Source: an uncultured Clostridia bacterium (GTDB lineage Bacteria > Bacillota > Clostridia > Christensenellales > Borkfalkiaceae). Taken from it: a stretch of DNA of 64,000 bases. A program made the position numbers and the translations under genes. This document shows, in pieces, positions 58,001-64,000 of the stretch; the stretch's first letter is position 1; each line of letters opens with the position of its first letter. The notes under the pieces were generated by a model, which was given only the letters and a program-made list of their open reading frames with translations, was not told where the DNA came from and made no database searches. The stretch covers positions 1 through 64,000 of the forward strand of contig CANPZW010000001.1 of assembly GCA_947589385.1 (NCBI GenBank). Reading direction: 5' to 3'.

Positions 58001-60641
58001 CGCCGGGACGTATTGCGTAAAAACGGAATTTTGCGAGTACATATCTGAAAATTTCATCTTGGATACGGCGTCTGAAAATCTAATTTACACAGTAAAGCCT
58101 TCCGAAGTTTTGCTTGAAGCCGACAGCCTCGATTTCACAGAAAATTCCGATTATACGGAAATCTTTTCGGGACTTCGCGACTATCTTGTCTATGATAAAA
58201 ACGTAAAGGAGATTATAATATCCACCGCCGCAGTGACCGAGGGGGAGAGCGACGGGAAATACTTTATCCCCATGTACCGTGTTTTCGGGGGAATAAAAGG
58301 TTTTTACGGTGAAAAGGATTTATCGGCGTTGACAGTTACCCTCGCAACGTCCGCCGAAGCCGCTATATATAAGATAGCCGTAAGCGTCGGACATTCGGAA
58401 AACTATAAAGTGCAGTGCCCGATATTAAGCGCACAGATTGAAGTTGCGCCGCGGGCGGCGGAGGTCGAATGGCGTTTCAACGGCAGCGCGGCGAAATCGG
58501 GCGTCTCTATCACCTTTAACGGTAATGACAGGTTAAGCGAGTTTTCTGCGGCGGCAACGGGCATTGACGGCGAAACTATTGCGCTTTCCGAGCCTTTGCC
58601 CGTTTTGGTAAGGGACGGAAAACGTATTACTGACGTCGGGCTTTTAAATGCGGGCGTTTACGAACTTTCCGTCAGCTCGGAAAATCGCAATTATATGCTT
58701 TCAGGTAATGTTTTAAATGTTGAGATAGCGCCGCGCCCGGTTACGGGCGGGGAACTGCTTGAAGCTTTGGTCTGGCGTAATTCCTCTAACGGAAATTCGC
58801 TTTTGCAGGACGGGTGTTACGACGTGGATTCCGAAAAGGTAGATGCCGCAAATTCGTTTGTGGGCTATAAAAAAGGAATGGATAACGCCATAGTCATGGG
58901 CGAAGCTCCCCAAACGTGCGGATGCCCTGCGTTTACTGTCAAATATACGGGTAACAAGGGCGGAGATATCGGCGGGTATTGCCTTAAAGCCACTCTGTCT
59001 TTGGGCGGCAATTTGCACGGGGAACTGTTTTTTGTGAATTTTGCGTGGGAGAGCGGCTTTTATGAGAACCTGCGCGGCGACGGCGGAAAAGATTACGGAG
59101 AAACTGTTTCCTACAACCGCTCTTCGGGCTGTATCGAAGTAACGAAAAAGTGGTACGTCGTTATTCTGAACAACGGACTTGAAAGCGGTTTGGAATTGCC
59201 CGCCGCGGAAGGCGGAGTGAACGTGAATTACGGCTGGACTTTCGGCAATGACTTTCGTATTTGCGGATATCCGTCGCCTTTGCGCGATAACGCGGTAACG
59301 TACGTGTCGTTCGGCAGGTTTTCCGACGGAATAGGCGAGTACGGCGGGGATGAAACTATTTCCGAGGCAGTTTGGCGGAACAATTTCGAAATTGCGCGGA
59401 TATGCGTTGCCTATTCGCCCGAAAACAGGGATTTATCAGACGGCAAAATCAGAAACTTTATCGATTATTGGCTGAACGCCGCCACACCCGCCGGCGATTA
59501 CGCCGTGATAGTCTATATTGCCGAAGAGGAGAGCGGCGGGGAGATTTATGCGCCCTATTTCGAAATTTGGCGGTTCTCAGTTCTGACGGCGCCCCTGTCG
59601 TTTACCGAAAATCCCGTTGAAAATTTCGAGGCGGAGTACGACGGCACGCCGCACTTTTTCAAAGACGGTCGCATGCCGAAATTCGACAATCTATCAGGCG
59701 AGGAAATAGACGGCTTGCGCCGCGGCACGGGCTGGGCGGCAGAATCGGTCGAGCGTCCTGCGGGTAACAGCTTTAATATTGACATCCTGTATGGCAGGTC
59801 CGGCGAAACATATGCGCAGTTGCGCATATTGATAACCGACGATATTTCCGACGGGTATCACGATATTTCGGATTCTTCCGACGATTGGAATTTGCTTGCC
59901 AACCCCGCGCTTCCTATTTCTGTCGGCGCGTCGGGCTCTGGCGGCGGCGCGTACGTGCTTTTCTATAAGATAATTCTTGCAAATTACGATGAATACGCGA
60001 CCGTCGGGGGTTGCCGACTGTCCGCCGAGGAATGTCGTTACTCGGTTAAAATCAACGCGCGCATTATATCCCTCGAAGCGTGGGGAGGCGGGGGGATAAC
60101 CGTATCCGGCGATAAATTAAGCTGGGAAAGCGGCGCCGCCGACGAAGTGGATTTTACCGTCACCGGCTGGATTGCGTGCGGCGGCGAATTGGATTTCCGC
60201 TATAAATTCCTTCCCGTACGCGAGGACGGGGAAAACACGGTTACCGAGAACTATCCCGAATTTTCGGCAAAGACCGAAAACGGCGTGCTCAGGCTGGTCG
60301 TGCCGGGCTATGCGGATTCGGGAAAGTTTATATTATACATTTATATGTATAATTATGAATTTTCGGCAAGCAAAAGTGCGGGCGATTGGACGTATGAAAA
60401 TGAAAATTTTGTTTTGGAAGGTGACGAGACTTGGGAAGAAGGCGGAGTGGAAGTATTTAAAATATACGTAGGTGCGGACGCCGTTGGGGAGAAGGGCGAA
60501 AAGCAGAAAAGCAAGCCGCTTGCGGCGCAGACGAAAACCAACGTCGGTTTTTGGAGTATAATTTTTACAGTTTTAGCCGCGCTTGTAATCGCCGCCGCTT
60601 CTGCGCTGATTGCGGCGTTCCATGTCAACAGGCACAGATGA
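52005..60641 (+). CDS. Giant MBG-repeat surface protein with C-terminal membrane anchor
   Basis: The protein of about 2,878 residues is the largest in the window. An N-terminal signal segment (LWLVAVIFAAFAAAF) ends at about ALA-D37. Most of the body consists of MBG-type (Ig-like, mostly beta) repeats, each with a Tyr-Asn/Asp/Thr-Gly turn (KIYNG, SVYNG, CEYNG, VRYTG, EYDG) and a partner VNAGxY or AGSH segment. I count at least eight such pairs. Two adjacent units of 375 residues (about 733-1107 and 1108-1482) are near-identical. A C-terminal helix (FWSIIFTVLAALVIAAASAL) and basic HVNRHR tail anchor it. No LPxTG sortase signal is present. Cell-surface adhesion is family inference. GGGGCGAATT stands ahead of the ATG at 52005. 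No strong -35 box is visible. Confidence 0.9.
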   Translation: MSKKSRLWLVAVIFAAFAAAFVWALVLFATKPALADEDIHPELVLKADKQVLYVSGKDSDKTVTVTPELLNSDGEEIDPSSLTYNLDQGQYFGDGLSLTDFYQNDVIDDYEGKITFSINPELTVETFLETYGASQELRLSANYDYYLYPLPLSAQINLTVKAAKDRISLKWAGKEFFADEDVPDFQAETLVLKKGEAIRLEYSVPESSAESAFWGDNGIIRLSNQTETVKNGLKTVTAEAEAIKTGSDMLCVKWNTFTLKLPVRVEESDAVDFPVFSEDFELFKFNGETLITSEKGLSLDRIFKNMYNPNGILTYNGKAGEGRRIEITVEKDGKAQEFKGDGLGSGRYTFRFTLPVKSGVTWADGSCETVEKSAVLGAPIYNVVTSAKSLVYNGSQRLWSEFAAVTKDGRQVSPEDLPLAVLSENMRDAGAYEISFALEEEEAFLTLDGNPTDGEAVLETIISKAELTLKFSGNARYTGARQIIDCAAVKTEYSKEFPQDEYSTAEISFIAGAEVVNAGEYPFTAAADSFGEKAVRVDFNHKNYTLVKAEGMFTVTPAETGAETYTGNEYDGGNHFDDAARINFTGLVGGETFSCGVDYSVTVKSGGVPTENVKDVGLYAVEITLLTDNYVFESGLKNLNSDFLITPKEITAVVSAPSKIYNGLNLAAVPDIGVIFEGLAVGDSLSVADINIEGTAVNAGIYNFSAETGGDNVLRVSLDVGVKNYTLFKACGTFEILPAKLRISLNGKSVYNGKELDLNAAEISLAIKNKDYDYSEIFGVYSLNFKAERAVKDFKSGGYSFGISDNADIAVSLKDGYADNFTIESADGVFVVEKSVITVCGDYFGQMEYGAPLSVKAPLTEYAGLSAEGIYDGDVGITLSYELPDGSVGNYGMERLSLEGELTGKNAFNYTLSIKINSFNVQIVKAKIVGKGQGNSPAVTFFFVDLDGSEKPLYETSEFIFDGTPREVRAYGATAYNDKIAMNLSGGATFCGAGNYEFYAANPDVNLYEYSDGEDFIKITVKKRGVSAEISASCEYNGALVLPAEEHGLNVKFIGDVQYDRLTVSDLIFCGGAISAGSHKIGLGNSEITVKLSERALNNYYLENATGSFEILPAKLRISLNGKSVYNGKELDLNAAEISLAIKNEDYDYSEIFGVYSLNFKAERAVKDFKTDGYSFGISDNADIAVSLKDGYADNFTIESADGVFVVEKSVITVCGDYFGQMEYGAPLSVKAPLTEYAGLSAEGIYDGDVGITLSYELPDGSVGNYGMERLSLEGELTGKNAFNYTLSIKINSFNVQIVKAKIVGKGQGNSPAVTFFFVDLDGSEKPLYETSEFIFDGTPREVRAYGATAYNDKIAMNLSGGATFCGAGNYEFYAANPDVNLYEYSDGEDFIKITVKKRGVSAEISASCEYNGALVLPAEEHGLNVKFIGDVQYDRLTVSDLIFCGGAISAGSHKIGLGDAEITVKLGERALNNYYLESATGSFEILPATIKITGSANKPVRYTGGRVETAFFALSEGLSMQSFAQADGVEVQFKLLTSSACAGSYFYPNDFDGGLTVSYSVSVPEEKAENYSKEGGDFAVDFSEARFSVKIVMAEIVTVKWFLGRDGNFIPFDGGALKFDACSYCVFAEAEYIDENGDLRSLGKDEISVSVRGLTPEDEKKLVYSGDTAAIRNAGEYYASLESDVYAIKDGIKSVAIKIEPYVFEIKGHTPAEEGDLLYGGSTIKGIDGGEVVLGTKAYSEAVRATYSLDVTQTKDGKRANFDFAGFASADTYYNLIPFDIILSSASYYFDSSNYVCVCPNNYALKIAPVTVRAERAKYEEVYAGFMGEEGIFTAEKLVRKAAIVFSESQAGGLSISENLEIPDFGVKFSGGNLSDFNGTQAAVNAGEYSFCLVLENANFCFEDGTDTIAFIIKPAEISVVLEKSESIYCAEDFSDDIRLKFFCGASDVSSCFCDGAGNAIGVSPDGIFGFEGGAPSFGMKFFADPYFSALTNVQLKDAGTYCVKTEFCEYISENFILDTASENLIYTVKPSEVLLEADSLDFTENSDYTEIFSGLRDYLVYDKNVKEIIISTAAVTEGESDGKYFIPMYRVFGGIKGFYGEKDLSALTVTLATSAEAAIYKIAVSVGHSENYKVQCPILSAQIEVAPRAAEVEWRFNGSAAKSGVSITFNGNDRLSEFSAAATGIDGETIALSEPLPVLVRDGKRITDVGLLNAGVYELSVSSENRNYMLSGNVLNVEIAPRPVTGGELLEALVWRNSSNGNSLLQDGCYDVDSEKVDAANSFVGYKKGMDNAIVMGEAPQTCGCPAFTVKYTGNKGGDIGGYCLKATLSLGGNLHGELFFVNFAWESGFYENLRGDGGKDYGETVSYNRSSGCIEVTKKWYVVILNNGLESGLELPAAEGGVNVNYGWTFGNDFRICGYPSPLRDNAVTYVSFGRFSDGIGEYGGDETISEAVWRNNFEIARICVAYSPENRDLSDGKIRNFIDYWLNAATPAGDYAVIVYIAEEESGGEIYAPYFEIWRFSVLTAPLSFTENPVENFEAEYDGTPHFFKDGRMPKFDNLSGEEIDGLRRGTGWAAESVERPAGNSFNIDILYGRSGETYAQLRILITDDISDGYHDISDSSDDWNLLANPALPISVGASGSGGGAYVLFYKIILANYDEYATVGGCRLSAEECRYSVKINARIISLEAWGGGGITVSGDKLSWESGAADEVDFTVTGWIACGGELDFRYKFLPVREDGENTVTENYPEFSAKTENGVLRLVVPGYADSGKFILYIYMYNYEFSASKSAGDWTYENENFVLEGDETWEEGGVEVFKIYVGADAVGEKGEKQKSKPLAAQTKTNVGFWSIIFTVLAALVIAAASALIAAFHVNRHR
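54201..56450 (+). repeat. 1,125-bp tandem duplication inside the MBG gene
   Basis: Two units of 1,125 bp, about 54201-55325 and 55326-56450. The block 54573-55256 equals 55698-56381 base for base (684 bp), while both outer parts of the unit differ at many mostly synonymous positions. The third-base changes at the edges and none in the middle point to later homogenisation. Confidence 0.9.
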
Positions 60642-61063
60642 CGGAAAATCTGCATTCTTATCTTTCGCGCCGAAAGCCGATTGGTCAGGCAAAATTGCTG
60701 TTCGCGGGTTCGCAACTATATACTTCTGAATAAGGCGGGTATTACTTCGAAATAAAATAATCGAACAGAAGAATATTTTTCTCCTGTGAAAAGTAATATA
60801 TTTCGTCGGCAGGTAAATTCGGCAGGCAATTAAGGACAAGTTTGCGGCAGGGGAAGGAAACGGTAATATCTTTGCAACATATTCGGAAGCCGAAAATATG
60901 GTTAAAATGGCGGTTATGCGAAAAATTAAGCGGTTATCCAAAAAATAAATTAAATAATGGCAGAAAGACCCAAATCATGAAAAATTATAAATTTTTGTGA
61001 ATAAATAACATTTTTCTTATCGGGTAATGTTACGAATTTTGTTTGACTTTGTAAAAAAATTGC
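60642..61063. other. AT-rich gap with a possible coding remnant
   Basis: No complete gene is seen. The frame at about 60817-60948 (KFAAGEGNGNIFATYSEAE, then a basic end) has protein-like composition, ends in a stop, and lacks any start codon or ribosome binding site, so it may be the tail of a lost gene. Confidence 0.3.
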
Positions 61064-61092
61064 TTGACTTTATGTATTTTATCAGTTATGAT
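61064..61092 (+). promoter_or_regulatory. Promoter of the 2-oxoacid:ferredoxin oxidoreductase operon
   Basis: TTGACT (61064-61069), 17 bases, TATGAT (61087-61092). A second TTGACT at 61042 has no matching -10 box. Confidence 0.6.
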
Positions 61093-61177
61093 AAAGTTGT
61101 TCGGTAAAGTGAGCGCGCAGAAGTCTTTCGGCGTGTTTGTGATACCGCAATTTGTAAAAATTCAGGGGGTTGTTTTT

Positions 61178-61390
61178 ATGGCAAAAGGTAAGGTTGAATT
61201 TCGCGAAGCTTACTGCAAAGGGTGTAGCTTGTGCGTCAACGCTTGTCCAAAGAAAATTTTGCAAATCTCTAAGCGAACCAACGCTAAGGGATACGAAGTG
61301 GCGGAATGTGTGAACATGGATGAATGCATCGGCTGTGCAAGCTGCGCGACGATGTGTCCCGACAGCGTTATTACCGTATATCGCGACTGA
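61178..61390 (+). CDS. korD: 2-oxoacid:ferredoxin oxidoreductase, delta (ferredoxin) subunit
   Basis: A 70-residue two-cluster ferredoxin with CKGCSLCVNACPKKI and CIGCASCATMCPDSV. It relays electrons from the thiamine site to free ferredoxin. AGGGGG lies eight bases ahead of the ATG at 61178. It is the first of four tightly spaced genes. Whether the complex is Kor (2-oxoglutarate) or Vor (branched-chain 2-oxoacids) cannot be decided from sequence here. Confidence 0.92.
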   Translation: MAKGKVEFREAYCKGCSLCVNACPKKILQISKRTNAKGYEVAECVNMDECIGCASCATMCPDSVITVYRD

Positions 61391-61413
61391 TTGATAAGGA
61401 GGAATTGTAAAAA

Positions 61414-62469
61414 ATGAAAAAACTTTGGAAAGGAAACGAGGCGATTGCGGAGGCAGCCGTTGCCGCAGGATGCAGGTATTTCTTCGGATATCCCATCACG
61501 CCTCAGAACGAAATTCCCGAATACATGTCTTGGAGATTGTTCGAGGTAGGCGGCGCTTTCATTCAGGCTGAAAGCGAAGTGTCGGCAATCAACATGGTTT
61601 ACGGCGCGGCCGGCGCAGGCGCAAGGGCTATGACCAGCTCTTCGAGCCCCGGCATCAGCTTAAAGCAGGAGGGCATCAGCTATATCGCCGGCGCAGACCT
61701 TCCCTGCGTAATTGTGAACATGATGCGTTCCGGTCCCGGTCTTGGCGGTATTCAACCCGCGCAAGGCGACTACTTCCAGGCGACGAAAGGCGGCGGTCAC
61801 GGCGACTATCACTGCATAGTTTACGCTCCCAGCACCGTTCAGGAATTTGTTGACATTACATACCGCGCTTTCGACGTCGCGGACGAATACCGCAATCCCG
61901 TTATGATTATCGGTGACGGTATGCTCGGACAGATGATGGAATCCGCCGAAATCCCCCCGATGAGAGATTTAAGCACTCTTCCCAACAAGGACAGCTGGGC
62001 TGCATGCGGTCATTCGGACGGCAAGCAGAGGCTTATAAACTCCATCCGTTTCGAAGCTGACGAACTCGAAGCTTTCAACGACTATCTATTTAAGAAATAC
62101 GAAAAAATCGCTGAAAAGGAAACGAGGTACGAAGAGTATTACAACGACGACGCGGAATACATATTCGTGGCGTACGGCTCGGTTGCGCGTATTTGCAAAG
62201 CCGCAGTTATGGAACTTCGTTCCGAAGGCATAAAGGCCGGGCTTATCCGTCCCATAACGCTTTATCCTTATCCTTCGAAGATAATAAACGACACGGCGAA
62301 AAAGCCTTATGTCAAGAAATTCATCACCGTTGAAATGAGCAAGGGACAGATGGTTGAAGACGTTCGCCTTGCAGTAAACGGAGCTAAACCCGTTGAATTC
62401 TACGGACGTTGCGGCGGTAACGTAATGATGCCCGCAGACCTTGTGAAATTAGTAAAGGAGGGTAAATAA
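61414..62469 (+). CDS. korA: 2-oxoacid:ferredoxin oxidoreductase, alpha subunit
   Basis: The 351-residue subunit carries the pyrimidine-binding fold: GNEAIAEAAVAAGCRYFFGYPITPQNEIPEYM in outline, then the conserved glutamate region FIQAESEVSAINMVYGAAGAGARAMT. The C-terminal domain ends with an EMSKGQMVEDVRLAV segment shared with the VorB/KorA group. AAGGAGG is upstream. korB starts two bases after its stop. Confidence 0.93.
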   Translation: MKKLWKGNEAIAEAAVAAGCRYFFGYPITPQNEIPEYMSWRLFEVGGAFIQAESEVSAINMVYGAAGAGARAMTSSSSPGISLKQEGISYIAGADLPCVIVNMMRSGPGLGGIQPAQGDYFQATKGGGHGDYHCIVYAPSTVQEFVDITYRAFDVADEYRNPVMIIGDGMLGQMMESAEIPPMRDLSTLPNKDSWAACGHSDGKQRLINSIRFEADELEAFNDYLFKKYEKIAEKETRYEEYYNDDAEYIFVAYGSVARICKAAVMELRSEGIKAGLIRPITLYPYPSKIINDTAKKPYVKKFITVEMSKGQMVEDVRLAVNGAKPVEFYGRCGGNVMMPADLVKLVKEGK

Positions 62470-62471
62470 TT

Positions 62472-63227
62472 ATGAAGATTGTAGCTACAAAGCCTCAGAT
62501 GCTCACAGACGCCCATATGCATTATTGCCCGGGCTGTACGCACGGCATAGTTCACAGACTTATTGCCGAAGTTTTGGAAGAGCTCGGTAAAACCGACAAC
62601 GCCATAGGCATTATGCCCGTAGGCTGCGCGGTATTCGGTTATAATTATTTCAAGTGCGATATGTATCAGGCTGCGCACGGCAGAGCGCCCTCTGTTGCAA
62701 GCGGCGTAAGAAGGGTAGTTAATTCCGATAATATTATTTTCAGCTATCAGGGCGACGGCGACCTTGCGTCTATCGGTATGGCGGAAACCGTTCATGCCTG
62801 CATGAGAGGCGAAAATATCACCGTTATATTCATCAATAACCAAATTTACGGTATGACGGGCGGACAGATGGCTCCCACCACGATGCCCGGCGAAAAGGCA
62901 ACGACCTGCATTTACGGCCGTGACCCCAAAGTTTACGGCAACCCCGTACATATGTCCGAAATGCTTGCAACCCTCACGGGTCCCGCATATATCGAGAGAG
63001 TAGCTTGTTTCGACGTTCCCCACGTCCGTCAGGCAAAGGCGGCTATAAAGAAAGCCTTCCAGATTCAAATGGAGAAGAAAGGTTTGACCTTCATAGAAGT
63101 CCTTGCAAACTGCCCTACGAACTATCATATGACCCCGCTTGAATCTATGAATTTCGTAAAGACGAAGGGTTGCGAGTTCTATCCTCTCGGAGTTTATAAA
63201 GATATCACGAAGGAGGAAAACAAATAA
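62472..63227 (+). CDS. korB: 2-oxoacid:ferredoxin oxidoreductase, beta subunit
   Basis: The 251-residue thiamine-diphosphate subunit contains YCPGCTHGIVH, the cofactor motif GDGDLASIGMAE...FINNQIYGMTGGQMAPTT in outline, and CFDVPHVRQAKAAI. It performs the decarboxylation and CoA transfer together with the alpha subunit. Its stop overlaps the korC start by one base. Confidence 0.94.
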   Translation: MKIVATKPQMLTDAHMHYCPGCTHGIVHRLIAEVLEELGKTDNAIGIMPVGCAVFGYNYFKCDMYQAAHGRAPSVASGVRRVVNSDNIIFSYQGDGDLASIGMAETVHACMRGENITVIFINNQIYGMTGGQMAPTTMPGEKATTCIYGRDPKVYGNPVHMSEMLATLTGPAYIERVACFDVPHVRQAKAAIKKAFQIQMEKKGLTFIEVLANCPTNYHMTPLESMNFVKTKGCEFYPLGVYKDITKEENK

Positions 63228-63760
63228 TGAAAATTATAATCAGCGGCTTCGGCGGACAGGGCGTTTTGTCCCTCGGTAAATTTATTTCCTATTCCGCAAT
63301 CGAAGAAAATCTCAACACTTCATGGCTTCCTTCCTACGGACCCGAAATGCGCGGCGGCACGGCTAACTGCTCGGTAATCTATTCCGCGGAAGAAATCGCG
63401 GCTCCCGTTATCGACAAGCCCGATGTCCTCATCGCTTTCAACGAGCCCTCGCTTGTAAAGTTCGAAAATTCGGTTAAAGAAGGCGGCGTTATAATCATCA
63501 ACTCGGATATCGTTCACCTTAAAACGACCCGTAAGGACGTTAAATTCTACGAGATTCCCGTAGATACGCTTGCTTCCGCAATCAACAAGCGCGGCGCGAA
63601 CGTATATATGCTGGGCGTATTGCTTCCCATCTTCAAGGATATATCCGAAGAGGCGGCAATCGGCGCAATCCAGCACGTATTCGAAAACAAGCCCAAGGTC
63701 ATTCCTTCCAATATCGAATGTCTTAAAGCGGGCATCGAATACATGAAGCAGCGCATCTGA
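63227..63760 (+). CDS. korC: 2-oxoacid:ferredoxin oxidoreductase, gamma subunit
   Basis: The 177-residue subunit has the gamma-domain signature ISGFGGQGVLSLGKFISYSA and SYGPEMRGGTANCSVIYS, which are also part of single-chain PFOR. It overlaps korB by one base and completes the operon. Confidence 0.94.
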   Translation: MKIIISGFGGQGVLSLGKFISYSAIEENLNTSWLPSYGPEMRGGTANCSVIYSAEEIAAPVIDKPDVLIAFNEPSLVKFENSVKEGGVIIINSDIVHLKTTRKDVKFYEIPVDTLASAINKRGANVYMLGVLLPIFKDISEEAAIGAIQHVFENKPKVIPSNIECLKAGIEYMKQRI

Positions 63761-63776
63761 AAAAATAACGGCAACG

Positions 63777-63813
63777 GCAAAATGTCTTCTCTTTAAAGTG
63801 AAGGCATTTTGTT
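63777..63813 (+). terminator. Terminator of the kor operon
   Basis: CAAAATG-x-CTTC and GAAG-x-CATTTTG pair with one bulged base on each side across about ten bases, followed by TTTG. Confidence 0.7.
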
Positions 63814-63856
63814 TGTTTGCCGCTTTTGTCCGAAATTCGGCAGCGGTAATGTTTAT

Positions 63857-64000
63857 ATGAAAAAAAAGAATCCGAAACGCACGTTCTCGCATCCCGCGAG
63901 GGAGAAGAAGGGCGGCGGGCTTTCGGTTGTAAAAGAAAAACAGGATAAAGCGGGGTCCGGTGTTCCAAAGGACGGCGCAGCGCAGACTTCGGAAAGCAAA
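63857..64000 (+). CDS. Start of a lysine-rich protein, truncated by the window
   Basis: 48 codons are open from the ATG at 63857 to the right edge. The beginning (MKKKNPKRTFSHPAREKK) is strongly basic and the next residues are Gly, Ser, Lys and Asp rich, as in a disordered N-terminal arm of a nucleic-acid-associated or membrane protein. No ribosome binding site is evident. Too little remains to name it. Confidence 0.45.
   Translation, partial: MKKKNPKRTFSHPAREKKGGGLSVVKEKQDKAGSGVPKDGAAQTSESK

Overview
The window looks like chromosome of a strictly anaerobic, low-to-mid GC member of the Clostridia (Firmicutes), probably an uncultured gut-type lineage. The evidence is pyruvate:ferredoxin oxidoreductase, a 2-oxoacid:ferredoxin oxidoreductase operon, paired ferredoxin-type aldo/keto reductases, the Firmicutes obgE-yhbY-nadD-yqeK-rsfS and ecfA-ecfA-ecfT-truA gene orders, short XRE regulators, consensus sigma-A promoters (TTGACA/T-N17-TATAAT) and AGGAGG-type ribosome binding sites. 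Placement below class is inference. I see no prophage, transposase, CRISPR array or rRNA. One tRNA gene is present.

Layout. 1-6 kb: the start of a carbamoyltransferase gene, epoxyqueuosine reductase QueH, an ABC ATPase with degraded catalytic motifs, and a metal-resistance cluster (permease, SmtB/CzrA-like repressor, zinc/cadmium P-type ATPase). 6-15.5 kb: adenine deaminase and three glycolytic genes, pgk, tpiA and gpmI, in canonical operon order on the minus strand but pulled apart by other genes (membrane protein, XRE and RHH regulators, LRR lipoprotein). 15.5-24.2 kb: an XRE/membrane-protein divergon with three tandem operators, then a ribosome-assembly and NAD cluster (Rho-like pseudoenzyme, obgE, yhbY, nadD-yqeK fusion, rsfS) and deoC. 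24.5-30 kb: glutamine synthetase, a short RecD/Dda-type helicase, pgi and a hydrolase. 30-37 kb: a six-gene polyamine operon (speA, speE, carboxy(nor)spermidine dehydrogenase and decarboxylase, aguA, aguB) behind a structured leader. 37-46 kb: a second XRE divergon, PFOR, a fused ECF ATPase, EcfT and TruA. 46-51 kb: two Fe-S aldo/keto reductases, a histidine phosphatase and a MATE exporter with a leader attenuator. 51-61 kb: tRNA-Pro(AGG), a tRNA-like remnant and one very large (about 2,880 aa) MBG-repeat surface protein. 61-64 kb: the four-gene 2-oxoacid:ferredoxin oxidoreductase operon and the start of a further gene.

How the genes work together. Pgi, TpiA, Pgk and GpmI carry glucose to pyruvate. 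PFOR and the Kor/Vor complex oxidise 2-oxoacids to acyl-CoA and reduce ferredoxin, which the ferredoxin-type aldo/keto reductases may tap. GlnA assimilates ammonium. SpeA-AguA-AguB turn arginine into putrescine, and SpeE and/or the dehydrogenase-decarboxylase pair extend it to spermidine-type polyamines.

The most unusual signals are: two NTPase families represented by proteins that keep the P-loop but have lost catalytic residues (a Rho paralogue and a MalK-like ABC ATPase); a set of promoters placed so that the start codon is the predicted +1 (leaderless mRNAs); two XRE-membrane divergons with well-defined operators; a repeated family of GC-rich intergenic palindromes with an A/T loop; and a 684-bp identical block inside an otherwise diverged tandem repeat in the giant surface protein.
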